This document shows positions 1-7,379 of a stretch of DNA of 12,678 nt, one piece after another. Where the stretch lies: contig JAZKXV010000022.1 of the NCBI GenBank assembly GCA_045611785.1, positions 1-12,678 of the forward strand, in the 5' to 3' direction. Every line of letters begins with the position of its first letter. Position 1 is the first letter of the stretch. The position numbers and the translations under genes were made by a program. The notes beneath the pieces were generated by a model. The model saw only the letters and a list, made by a program, of their open reading frames with translations, ran no database searches and was not told the DNA's origin. The stretch is from JAFTYO01 sp045611785. GTDB lineage: Bacteria > Pseudomonadota > Alphaproteobacteria > RF32 > CAG-239.

Positions 1-315
1 AAGGTAGAAAATGGTGAGATAGCAGGAATTAATAAAGACTTTAGAGGTAGAGCAAAAGTAGATTTAGAGATAGTTGGCTTAGAACGTACTATGCAAGATG
101 GTTCAAAAGTATACAGATGCATATTTAAGCCGCTTACTCCGCTAGAAACAGAGCAGAGGTTAAGCGCTCGTAAAGTAGAGCAAAGCTTAGGCCAAACCAG
201 AGATAAGCTTGAATCTAAACAAGCTCAATGTGAAACATCTCAAAAGGAAAATAAGCCAAACTCAACACCAACATCAAATATTACAATAGCAGATGTTGGG
301 CATGATGACAGATAA
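1..315 (+). CDS. 3' end of an unrecognised protein gene (5' end outside window)
   Basis: The frame is open from base 1, so about 104 C-terminal residues are visible and the true start lies to the left; the in-frame ATG at 91 is probably internal. The first 55 residues look folded, with alternating hydrophobic positions and the stretch VYRCIFKPLTPLE. The last 45 are a polar tail rich in Gln, Lys, Ser, Thr and Asn that looks disordered, ending in HDDR. A short motif (FRGRAKV, then YRCIF) loosely recalls the end of a PilZ-type beta barrel, but this is too weak to name the family. It converges on the yejF operon with a 205-bp spacer between them. I see no clear intrinsic terminator after it. Confidence 0.6.
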   Translation, partial: KVENGEIAGINKDFRGRAKVDLEIVGLERTMQDGSKVYRCIFKPLTPLETEQRLSARKVEQSLGQTRDKLESKQAQCETSQKENKPNSTPTSNITIADVGHDDR

Positions 316-436
316 TATGGTTTTATAAACTTTACTAATACGCTGCTGATTAATTTTAACAATCTATGATATTTAGCTGAGCTTTGATTTTATATCTCTT
401 TATCACGAAATTCGCTTAAGGGGAGTTCTAAATAAA

Positions 437-481
437 TAAAACGTATTTGTCGCATAATGTTTATTATGTATCTAAAACGTA
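437..481. repeat. 9-bp direct repeat flanking a small palindrome in the 316-520 spacer
   Basis: TAAAACGTA occurs at 437-445 and again at 473-481. Between the copies lies a perfect 6-bp inverted repeat, CATAAT (453-458) and ATTATG (463-468), with a 4-nt loop. A wider pair, CGCTTA (413-418) and TAAGCG (480-485), brackets the area. The element sits between two convergent genes. No run of T follows the hairpin on either strand, so it is a poor intrinsic terminator. It could be a remnant of a small mobile palindromic element or a protein-binding site; its function is unknown. The rest of the 316-520 spacer holds no gene that I can support. Confidence 0.3.
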
Positions 482-520
482 AGCGGAATAGGAGGAGTAT
501 ATCAAATTTAATACATATTA

Positions 521-2098
521 TTAATTTAGAGATGCACGTATTAAATCTTTAGTATATTTCTTTTTTGCAAAGCTTAATATTTTTTCACTTTGATCAATTT
601 CAACTATTTTACCGTCTTTCATAACCATAATTCTGTCAGAAATAGATTTGATAGCTCTCATATCATGTGAAATAAATATATAACTCATATTGTACTTCTT
701 TTGTAAAAATTTTAACAACTCAATAATTTGAGTTTGAACAGTTACATCTAATGCTGATGTCGGTTCATCTAAAACGACAATCTTGGGTTTTAAGATTAAA
801 GCTCTTGCAATAGCAATTCTTTGTCTTTGTCCGCCTGAAAACTCATGCGGATATTTATACAAATCATCGTCACAAAGCCCAACTTCATTTAACATATTAA
901 GAACTTCATCTTTATATTCGTTTTCTGACATATTCGGAAAATGAACGCGCAATCCTTCAGAAATTATTTGAAAAATATTAAAACGTGGATTTAATGAATT
1001 ATATGGATCTTGAAATACTATTTGTATGTTTTTTCTAAATTCTTTTTCGTTCAAATCTTTATAAAAAGATATATTACCGTTATATTTAATCAAATTTGAA
1101 AAACACATTCCCAAAGTTGTTTTACCGGAACCACTCTCTCCTACGATACCTAATGTTTCTCCATTATATAATTTAAATGAAACATTATTAAGCGCCTTTA
1201 GTGATTGTATGGTCTTACCGAAGAAGTTTTTTTTCAGAGGATATTCAACCATTACATTCTCGGCAACGGCAACTACGTTAGTATGATTTTTTTCGCATTG
1301 TTTCAAAGATAAAGAAGATGAAATTAATTTTTTAGTATAATCTTTTTTAGGACTATCAAACAATTCTTTTGTTGAATTTTCTTCAATAATATCTCCGTTA
1401 TACATAACGATAATTCTGTCAGCAATTTTTCTTATTAAATTCAAATCATGACTTATAAATATAACAGACATATTAAATTGTTTTTTCAAATCTAAAATCA
1501 AATTAATAATTTGCTCTTGAACCGTAACATCTAGTGCAGTTGTCGGTTCATCAGCAATTAAAATATTGGGCTTGTTTGCAATTGCCATTGCAATCATAAC
1601 ACGTTGTCTTTGTCCGCCTGAAAGCTCAAATGGATAAGCATTATATCTTTGATTTGCGTTTTTTATATCAACTAATTTTAATAATTCTATAGCTTTTGCT
1701 TTTGCTTCTTTTTTTGAAACATTTTGGTGTTGCAGTATGTTTTCTGCAATTTGATGACCGATTTTATGTAATGGGTTTAATGAAGACATCGGTTCTTGAA
1801 AAACAAAACCTATTTGGCCGCCCCTAACCTTATTTAATGTCTGATTATCTGCATTAAAAAGCTCCTGTTCCATTAGTTTTATTGAACAGTCTGTATTATG
1901 ATAAGATTTATTGTTAGGTAATAATCCAGGAATTGACAATGCTGTAACAGATTTTCCGGAACCGCTTTCTCCAACAATACCTAATATTTCTCCTTCATAT
2001 AAATCAAAGTTTATATTTTTAACTGCCTGGAAATCTTCTTTTTGATTTTTTGAATTAAAAAAGATTGATAAATTTCTGATTTCTAATATTTTTTTCAT
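521..2098 (-). CDS. yejF: YejF-type ABC transporter, duplicated ATP-binding subunit
   Basis: This is the cytoplasmic ATPase that powers uptake of peptides and peptide-like antibiotics (microcin C in E. coli) through the Yej/Dpp/Opp class of inner-membrane importers. Two complete nucleotide-binding domains lie in one 525-residue chain, close to the 529 residues of E. coli YejF. Domain 1 has Walker A GESGSGKS (43-50), Q-loop Q101, signature LSGGQRQR (159-166), Walker B ILIADEP (179-185) and switch H217. Domain 2 has Walker A GESGSGKT (320-327), Q-loop Q363, signature FSGGQRQR (420-427), Walker B VVLDEP (441-446) and H478. Both sites look catalytically intact. The ATG follows the yejE stop with no gap, and the Shine-Dalgarno AAGGA lies inside the end of yejE, so translation is probably coupled. 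It is the last gene of its operon; I see no convincing terminator downstream. The family call is firm; the substrate is inferred. Confidence 0.93.
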   Translation of the reverse strand: MKKILEIRNLSIFFNSKNQKEDFQAVKNINFDLYEGEILGIVGESGSGKSVTALSIPGLLPNNKSYHNTDCSIKLMEQELFNADNQTLNKVRGGQIGFVFQEPMSSLNPLHKIGHQIAENILQHQNVSKKEAKAKAIELLKLVDIKNANQRYNAYPFELSGGQRQRVMIAMAIANKPNILIADEPTTALDVTVQEQIINLILDLKKQFNMSVIFISHDLNLIRKIADRIIVMYNGDIIEENSTKELFDSPKKDYTKKLISSSLSLKQCEKNHTNVVAVAENVMVEYPLKKNFFGKTIQSLKALNNVSFKLYNGETLGIVGESGSGKTTLGMCFSNLIKYNGNISFYKDLNEKEFRKNIQIVFQDPYNSLNPRFNIFQIISEGLRVHFPNMSENEYKDEVLNMLNEVGLCDDDLYKYPHEFSGGQRQRIAIARALILKPKIVVLDEPTSALDVTVQTQIIELLKFLQKKYNMSYIFISHDMRAIKSISDRIMVMKDGKIVEIDQSEKILSFAKKKYTKDLIRASLN

Positions 2099-3112
2099 CT
2101 ATCTTTTCCTTGAATCAAAAGCATCTCTTACACCTTCACCTATAAATATAAGCATAGATAAAAGTCCCGAAAGTACAAAAAATATGGTTACACCTATCCA
2201 AGGAGCCTGTAAATTATCTTTACCTTGTCTTACTAAATCTCCTAAAGAAGGATAATCCCCTGAAAGTCCTAATCCCAAAAAATCAAGAGAAGTTAATGCA
2301 ACTATTGATTCAGATAATATAAAAGGAATAAACGTTACGCTTGTTACCAATGCATTTGGTAAAATATGTTTAAATATAATTCTATAGTCATTTACTCCTA
2401 AAGCTTTAGCTGCTTTTACATATTCAAAATTTCTTGTTCTTAAAAACTCTGCTCTAACCATTGATGTTAAGGAGGTCCAAGAAAAAAGCATTAATATTAT
2501 TAATAGTGTCCAAAAAGTCGGCAAGAATACGCTTGCAATAATTATTAAGATAAAAAGCTGCGGTAAAGATTCCCATATTTCAATAAATCTTTGAATAATT
2601 ATATCTGTTTTTCCACCAAAATATCCTTGTATAGCTCCGACAAATATGCCAATGATAGAGGATATTAAAGTTAAAATAAATGCAAATATAACAGATAATC
2701 TGATGCCGTATAATATTCTGGATATTATATCCCTTCCCTCATCATCTGTACCCAACCAGTGAACTGAATCAGGTTTTGTAGGTGCCGGAGAAGTAATTTC
2801 ATAATCAACGGTGTTATATGAAAATGGAATAAGAGGCATTATCATCCAACCATTATTTTTTATGTTGGAAATGATTATAGGATCTTTATAATCTGCCGGT
2901 GTCGGAAAATCTCCACCGAAAAATTCGTCAGTATAGTTTGAATATATAGGAAAATAGAAAGATCCTTTATATTTTACAATAAGCGGCTTATCATTTGCTA
3001 TCAGCTCTGAAAAAAGAGAAAGGATAAATATGGATGCAAATAAAATAAGTGCAATATAAGCCCTTTTGTTGTTCTTAAATGCACTTATTTGATTTCTAAT
3101 AACAGGATTCAT
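2099..3112 (-). CDS. yejE: YejE-type ABC transporter permease
   Basis: This inner-membrane permease of the oligopeptide/microcin C importer class has 337 residues, against about 341 in E. coli YejE. Helix 1 is at about 18-38. A long periplasmic loop (about 40-117) is typical of YejE. The conserved OppC/DppC-type segment HWLGTDDEGRDIISRILYG follows at 118-136, then helices at about 141-163, 184-216 (two), 255-275 and 304-324. The cytoplasmic EAA loop that docks on the ATPase runs from about E230 to N253 and keeps the AAKALG core. The reading frame is complete, stop TAG at 2099-2101, and yejF starts at the next base. The upstream gene ends 12 bp before this ATG, with a modest AAGGTT ribosome-binding site in the gap. 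The usual heterodimer partner, YejB, and the binding protein, YejA, are not in this window, so the permease must find its partner elsewhere or work differently. Confidence 0.92.
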   Translation of the reverse strand: MNPVIRNQISAFKNNKRAYIALILFASIFILSLFSELIANDKPLIVKYKGSFYFPIYSNYTDEFFGGDFPTPADYKDPIIISNIKNNGWMIMPLIPFSYNTVDYEITSPAPTKPDSVHWLGTDDEGRDIISRILYGIRLSVIFAFILTLISSIIGIFVGAIQGYFGGKTDIIIQRFIEIWESLPQLFILIIIASVFLPTFWTLLIILMLFSWTSLTSMVRAEFLRTRNFEYVKAAKALGVNDYRIIFKHILPNALVTSVTFIPFILSESIVALTSLDFLGLGLSGDYPSLGDLVRQGKDNLQAPWIGVTIFFVLSGLLSMLIFIGEGVRDAFDSRKR

Positions 3113-3124
3113 ATCATAACCTTA

Positions 3125-5098
3125 TTATTGTAATGTAGCATTTCCTATGTTTAATGCATCATCACTAATAGTAGATATCGGAGCATCTTTTTCTTCTTGG
3201 AAAATATCAATGTTATTATCTTTTATACCATTAAATTGTTTCCATTTATTATACCAGAAGTTAAACTTATCAACGTTAGATGATATATTTATATCTTGCT
3301 CGGATTTATCAATCAATGTTTCAATAATTTCATCTTTATAAGAACCTCGAATTCCAATATTATCAATATTATTGCACTTTTCTGTGTTAACATTAAACAA
3401 TACACTTTGAATAATGTTCTTGCTTGAACAAATATTATTGTTAATTATAAACTCATTAGATGATGGTGACTTGATTGCTAATGAAACAATTTTATTGTAA
3501 ATAAAGCTGTCGATTACACTATCTAAATGACTAGACTTAAAGTTATGGTTTGAGCTCATTCCATTGATTATCAATATAGAATTTTCAAATACTTTTTGTT
3601 CATTTAATTTATCGATAAATTCTTGTAATTTACCATATAAACACTTAGTTTGATCAATGTAAGCCGTGCGTTTTAATTCAGAATTATCATTTGATACCCA
3701 AGGTAAGTTATCTAAGCTTATCCATTTATTTCTAGGTTTTAGATTGCAAAATTCGTCATATATAAACATATCAGAAGGGATATCTGCATATACAAAGTAT
3801 GCTTGTCTTCCATTATCAGATAAAACGTGTTCAGCTAATATATCAAAAGTTTTAATAGAGTTAATAACATAGAGGTTATTATAATTAATACCGATAAGTG
3901 GTAATTTATCAGGGGTAGAAAAAATATTTAAGATATGATAAATTGGTTCAAGACTTAATATCTCCATACTCGCTAACCATTCGGTAAATAAAAGCTGAGC
4001 TCTATCTATGACAGCGATTTTTGCATCATATAATTTTACAGGTTTATTAATTTTTTCCATACATCTGTTTACATTAAACACATGATTTTTATGGCATATA
4101 TCAATTCCTCTTGATTTATATGCAGAAATTTTGTAACCGGCTTTTTTGAAACTGTCAAACATTTGGTTGTCTTTAAGGAAGACATGTTCATCATTTACAT
4201 TAAAGAAACTCCAGTATCTATAAATCAACATAGTATCTAATGTATGTTTATCAGGATTTGTTTCACTAAATGGGTTAACAATGTCAACTACATTCTTAAA
4301 TTGATCTAAATGTTCAATAAATGTATTTGGGTATATTTCAAAATTATTTTTAGCATAAAAACCTAATGTTAAATCGTAAGTGTTTTTTGCGGCAAGAGAA
4401 TCTGACATAGCAAAATATTTATATGATGATAGATTTGGTAACATTATATAAATAAATTTCTTATCACCTTCAGGAATGAGGGTGTTAACTTGAGAATTAT
4501 AAAGTTCTATAAAGTCGTATTTGGATCTTTTTTCTTCATGATTTGCAATTAAAGCACTTAAGAAAACAATGGTTAAAAAGATAACGCTGAAAAATGCACA
4601 TTTTTCATTATATTTTAACATTAAATATCCGATTAATGCTGAAATTACAAGTGCTATAACAATATGTGAATATGAATATAAAAACTTAGGAGTCCAACTA
4701 CCCATAAAATCTGAAACAAATTCTCCTATGATAGCATGAGCATCTAATTGATAAAACTGATTAAATATAACAATTATAAACCATAGTGTGAAAATGCAAC
4801 ATATTACATTTTGTATGATTGGTTTTTTATATAAGCAACCCATAATGGCAAAAGACGGAATCAAGAATAAAAATAGCAATATTAAAATTTCAGATGATGG
4901 TAATGCTCCGGAAAAAATCATTAAGTTACCGGAAGAAGCAAACAAAACCATATCTATCGCAAGCAATAAATATATATATAAAGATTTTAAGACAAAGCTC
5001 TTCATTGTAGGTTTAACATCCAGTTTACTAGGAATTTTACATTTTCTAGAAAACTTATCTGCATTAAAAATCAGTGGTGATCTAAATCTTTTTCTCAT
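3125..5098 (-). CDS. Five-helix membrane protein with degenerate sulfatase-like (AlkP superfamily) periplasmic domain, YejM/PbgA-like architecture
   Basis: This 657-residue protein has a basic N-terminus and five predicted transmembrane helices at about 35-55, 68-88, 93-116, 143-162 and 167-185. A soluble, probably periplasmic domain runs from about 186 to the end. That domain follows the alkaline-phosphatase-superfamily plan of EptA, LtaS and YejM: a first strand KFIYIMLPNLSS (214-225), a segment ending KKAGYKISAY (318-327), AYFVYADIPSDMFIYDE (433-449, like the FVYAHxPHxPF strand of active relatives) and AYIDQTKCLYGKLQEFIDKL (479-498) before the strand SILIINGMSSNH (507-518). Active enzymes have E-S/T at the first strand and S/T-D-H-G at the last; here these read N-L-S-S and N-G-M-S, so the metal site appears lost. 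E. coli YejM (PbgA) has the same five-helix layout and acts as a sensor in LPS control; a similar job here is inference. First gene of the operon with yejE and yejF; Shine-Dalgarno GGAAAA precedes the ATG. Confidence 0.72.
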   Translation of the reverse strand: MRKRFRSPLIFNADKFSRKCKIPSKLDVKPTMKSFVLKSLYIYLLLAIDMVLFASSGNLMIFSGALPSSEILILLFLFLIPSFAIMGCLYKKPIIQNVICCIFTLWFIIVIFNQFYQLDAHAIIGEFVSDFMGSWTPKFLYSYSHIVIALVISALIGYLMLKYNEKCAFFSVIFLTIVFLSALIANHEEKRSKYDFIELYNSQVNTLIPEGDKKFIYIMLPNLSSYKYFAMSDSLAAKNTYDLTLGFYAKNNFEIYPNTFIEHLDQFKNVVDIVNPFSETNPDKHTLDTMLIYRYWSFFNVNDEHVFLKDNQMFDSFKKAGYKISAYKSRGIDICHKNHVFNVNRCMEKINKPVKLYDAKIAVIDRAQLLFTEWLASMEILSLEPIYHILNIFSTPDKLPLIGINYNNLYVINSIKTFDILAEHVLSDNGRQAYFVYADIPSDMFIYDEFCNLKPRNKWISLDNLPWVSNDNSELKRTAYIDQTKCLYGKLQEFIDKLNEQKVFENSILIINGMSSNHNFKSSHLDSVIDSFIYNKIVSLAIKSPSSNEFIINNNICSSKNIIQSVLFNVNTEKCNNIDNIGIRGSYKDEIIETLIDKSEQDINISSNVDKFNFWYNKWKQFNGIKDNNIDIFQEEKDAPISTISDDALNIGNATLQ

Positions 5099-5133
5099 TA
5101 TTTTTCCAGTTCATTACATAATATTGCCTACTT

Positions 5134-5161
5134 ATAATATTGGAAACAATATATATAACAA
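5134..5161 (-). promoter_or_regulatory. Candidate sigma70-type promoter for the membrane protein-yejE-yejF operon
   Basis: Read on the minus strand, TTGTTA (5156-5161) is separated by 16 bp from TATTAT (5134-5139). The start would fall near 5127, about 29 nt before the ATG at 5098. The 153-bp gap is very AT-rich, so chance matches are likely. The same gap must also hold the promoter of the divergent ELM1-like gene, for which I could not choose a site. Confidence 0.4.
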
Positions 5162-5251
5162 GTTTTAATTCTATGCTATCCACATAAACACTTAATTATT
5201 TTTTAACTCTTAGTTATTATATTTTTTATAAATTATTTATAAAGGTTTTCT

Positions 5252-6541
5252 ATGCAACGTAATAATATAACAGCTTTTGCTCTTGCAACGCCTAATAGAG
5301 GTGATAACAATCAAATTTTGGGAGCTTTTAATGCTATAAAAGCAATAGCTAATCCTTCTTGGGATTATGCTAAATCTTTTTTGTTTGCTAATAACGAAGC
5401 TGATATATCAAATGTTAAAGAAGCTTTTTTATATTCAGATTTTGAAAATTATGAGAGTTTCAAAGCACGAGTTTTTGAACTATTGGAAATCTTTTTTCAA
5501 AAAAACTCGAATATTCCTAATATTTTTATAACGGTTTCAGCTCAAACAGAGTCTCAAGCTGCTGGAGAAAATGTTGATATGCTTTGTCGAGCAATAAAAG
5601 AATATTATTGCGAGCATAATTTAGGGCCTATAGTAACTTCTGTATTAAATAGTAAGTATTATCGCTATAAATTTGTAGACTTAATAAACATTCCAAAGCA
5701 CTTGCTCACATTCAGTTCACGTATCAGATTAATAAAAGATACCAGCATAGCATCTAAATCGCTTGTAACAACTGGGACTGTACATAACTTTACCAAAGAT
5801 ATGCTTATGCTTGAGCATGAAAAACTTTTAAATACTTTAAATAATTCCTTTACAAAACCTCAGGTTGTTAATCAGATTGAGAAGATAAAAAAATTTGCAA
5901 ACACATCTAAAAAAGTTGTTTTCTGTCTTGGAGGACGTGTTGAAGGTAATGAAATTATTTTCGATATAAGCTATGCTGAGAAATTGTTTAACGATGCGCT
6001 TATGTTAGATAAACTGGGATATGGTGTTATTTTTGTAAACGGGCCAAGAACACCTAATAATGTTACTGATTTTTTATATCAAAAAGCTCTTTTGCACCCT
6101 CGTCTGACTTTTCAAAACTCTAAAATTATTGCTCAAGATAATATAGATCGTGATTATAAAAGATGGCGTATATATTCAGGTAATTATGAAGAAGAATTTA
6201 AAAATTTAGAAGAAATAGGAAACATTTATCCGGCTATTTTAGGTTTTCCGAACACGTTAGTTGTTCATACGTTAGATACATATGCGTGTTGTGAAACCAT
6301 AAATGCATTAATCCCTACAGCTATCAGCACTAAAGGATTGTATATTAATCCAAAAATAAGATATGATTGTTTAAACTTATATGAGCTCTTATGTCCTAAA
6401 CATGCAGTAGATTTTGATGAGTTTTTGATAAATACAACAAATTTTAAGATCGAACCTAAAGATTTAAAATTGCAACACTTGTCTAATTCATCTATGGTAT
6501 TTGCAGAAACTTTAATCAATAAAATTATAGAGATTAGCTGA
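5252..6541 (+). CDS. ELM1-family (DUF1022/COG3660) glycosyltransferase-like protein
   Basis: The protein has 429 residues and matches the pattern of the ELM1 family, named after the plant mitochondrial fission factor and common in alphaproteobacteria, where its biochemical role is unsettled though the fold resembles GT-B glycosyltransferases. The visible matches are the N-terminal GDNNQILG (17-24), equivalent to the usual G-H-x-N-Q-x-L segment; a second Rossmann-like start KKVVFCLGGR (220-229); NGPRTPN (263-269); and HTLDTYACCETINAL (339-353), equivalent to the family's T-x-D-S-x-S-M-x-S-E-A segment with several substitutions. It is longer than the usual roughly 330 residues and diverged at the last motif, so activity may be altered. 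Shine-Dalgarno AAAGG (5241-5245) supports the ATG. It is divergent from the yej-type operon, and its stop overlaps the stop of the convergent gene by 8 bp. No signal peptide or helix is seen, so it is probably cytoplasmic or peripheral. An envelope-polysaccharide role is only a guess. Confidence 0.7.
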   Translation: MQRNNITAFALATPNRGDNNQILGAFNAIKAIANPSWDYAKSFLFANNEADISNVKEAFLYSDFENYESFKARVFELLEIFFQKNSNIPNIFITVSAQTESQAAGENVDMLCRAIKEYYCEHNLGPIVTSVLNSKYYRYKFVDLINIPKHLLTFSSRIRLIKDTSIASKSLVTTGTVHNFTKDMLMLEHEKLLNTLNNSFTKPQVVNQIEKIKKFANTSKKVVFCLGGRVEGNEIIFDISYAEKLFNDALMLDKLGYGVIFVNGPRTPNNVTDFLYQKALLHPRLTFQNSKIIAQDNIDRDYKRWRIYSGNYEEEFKNLEEIGNIYPAILGFPNTLVVHTLDTYACCETINALIPTAISTKGLYINPKIRYDCLNLYELLCPKHAVDFDEFLINTTNFKIEPKDLKLQHLSNSSMVFAETLINKIIEIS

Positions 6542-7184
6542 TTTTTTTTGTTACATTTTCAACTATTTGATTAATTATATCATTTATATCGGAAACGTTG
6601 TCGGTTTTAGAAATTTCAATTTTAACCGTAGTATCATTTTTCGTATTAAGTAAAGCTAAAGCTTTTAATGTTGCAACTTGAATAATGGATAATTTTAAAT
6701 TGTTGCATATCACATCAGGTTCAGATAAATTTTCATTAAAACCAAGTAAAATAGAGTTGTTTAAATAATCTCTTTTAACATATATGCCTAAATATGACAT
6801 ATTAGCAATTTCTTTATAAATTTCAGGAGTTTTGAGGTTAAATAACCGGATTGCATATTTTAAAGCAATTGTCAGTGCCACGTATGGTTTGTAGTTTTTT
6901 AATGAGTTTTCATAATCATGAACTTTAAAAACCGCACATTCAGTTTTTGTTTGTATTAAACAAGAGGATACAAACAATGCAACAGCTAATAAGTTTGATG
7001 AACACTTTTCTGAGTTATTTCTAATTAAAATAATTTGGTCATTTTCATATTTTTTAAGTATATTATCTGCAAATAAGCAATAATCAGAAAAGTTATTAAA
7101 CTGCTCATTTTCAATCATAATAACAGGTCTTGTTTGATTTAAAAACTTATTATCATTATTTTTATCAAAAGCAATTTCCAGCAT
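6534..7184 (-). CDS. Unrecognised 216-residue protein
   Basis: I recognise no family. From the ATG at 7184 the protein begins MLEIAFDKNNDNKF and is rich in Asn, Lys, Ile and Leu. It alternates strand-like stretches (PVIMIEN, DQIILIRN, YLGIYVKR, NSILLGF) with helices (NLLAVALFVSSCLIQ, PYVALTIALKYAIRLF, IIQVATLKALALL), suggesting a soluble alpha/beta fold. The two hydrophobic helices are too short and isolated to call membrane segments. An in-frame TTG at 7208 would add eight residues, but it has no Shine-Dalgarno sequence, whereas GAAGGG lies nine bases before the ATG at 7184, so the ATG is preferred. The gene has its own promoter and a structured leader upstream and is tail-to-tail with the ELM1-like gene, overlapping it by 8 bp. 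Whether it works with that neighbour is unknown. Confidence 0.6.
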   Translation of the reverse strand: MLEIAFDKNNDNKFLNQTRPVIMIENEQFNNFSDYCLFADNILKKYENDQIILIRNNSEKCSSNLLAVALFVSSCLIQTKTECAVFKVHDYENSLKNYKPYVALTIALKYAIRLFNLKTPEIYKEIANMSYLGIYVKRDYLNNSILLGFNENLSEPDVICNNLKLSIIQVATLKALALLNTKNDTTVKIEISKTDNVSDINDIINQIVENVTKKIS

Positions 7185-7193
7185 ATTGCCTAA

Positions 7194-7199
7194 CCCTTC
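7194..7199 (-). promoter_or_regulatory. Ribosome-binding site that fixes the start at 7184
   Basis: On the minus strand GAAGGG ends nine bases before the ATG at 7184. It lies downstream of the in-frame TTG at 7208, which itself is preceded only by AT-rich sequence without purine-rich pairing potential. This favours the shorter 216-residue product. Confidence 0.6.
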
Positions 7200-7220
7200 A
7201 TAAAACAATCTTTATATTTA

Positions 7221-7302
7221 TTTAAGCAGATTTAACCACTTTATATACAGACTTTTCATTGTTAAAAGTAATTTTTAATTTATCAAGTTAAATCTACTTA
7301 AA
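7221..7302 (-). repeat. Long inverted repeat in the leader of the 7184-6534 gene
   Basis: Bases 7221-7236 and 7287-7302 are inverted copies of each other, 16 positions with one exception. In minus-strand RNA the exception is a G-U pair, so the stem would be unbroken there; in plus-strand RNA it is a C-A mismatch. A second hairpin is nested inside: ACTTTT (7251-7256) and AAAAGT (7264-7269). The predicted transcription start (about 7296) falls inside the outer arm, so the intact stem would not be fully transcribed from that promoter. The repeat may therefore be an operator, or part of a 5' leader structure, or a leftover mobile repeat. No T-run follows it. Confidence 0.5.
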
Positions 7303-7331
7303 ATATTAATTCATTTTTCTTTATACGTCAA
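7303..7331 (-). promoter_or_regulatory. Sigma70-type promoter for the 7184-6534 gene
   Basis: On the minus strand TTGACG (7326-7331) is followed after exactly 17 bp by TAATAT (7303-7308). The start would be near 7296, giving a leader of about 110 nt that includes most of the inverted repeat at 7221-7302. It lies just downstream of the terminator of the preceding gene, as expected for an independent transcript. Confidence 0.6.
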
Positions 7332-7344
7332 ATTATTTTGACAT

Positions 7345-7378
7345 AAAAAAAGCAGAGCTTTAACACTCTGCCTTTTTT
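7345..7378 (-). terminator. Intrinsic terminator after the 7952-7380 gene
   Basis: GCAGAG (7352-7357) pairs with CTCTGC (7366-7371) around an 8-nt loop. On the minus strand the stem is followed by seven T, starting two bases after the coding region ends. The flanking A and T runs can lengthen the stem past one mismatch. Because the plus strand also ends in a T run the hairpin could work in both directions, but no plus-strand gene reads into it. Confidence 0.85.
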
Positions 7379-7379
7379 A

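Noticed and set aside
453..468. Hairpin CATAAT-GTTT-ATTATG as terminator for the left-edge gene or yejF
   Set aside because: The stem is short and AT-rich, and no T run follows on either strand.
400..504. Minus-strand open stretch of roughly 36 codons containing an internal ATG near 468
   Set aside because: It is too short, has no ribosome-binding site before the ATG, and shows no family resemblance. It is probably chance in a repeat-bearing spacer.
3125..5098. Annotation as an active sulfatase or phosphoethanolamine transferase
   Set aside because: The fold-level pattern is there, but the catalytic and metal-binding motifs at both conserved strands are missing.
4788..5168. Plus-strand ORF of 126 codons
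   Set aside because: It lies opposite the N-terminal coding part of the five-helix membrane protein, whose frame, ribosome-binding site and helices are convincing. The antisense product has no recognisable features.
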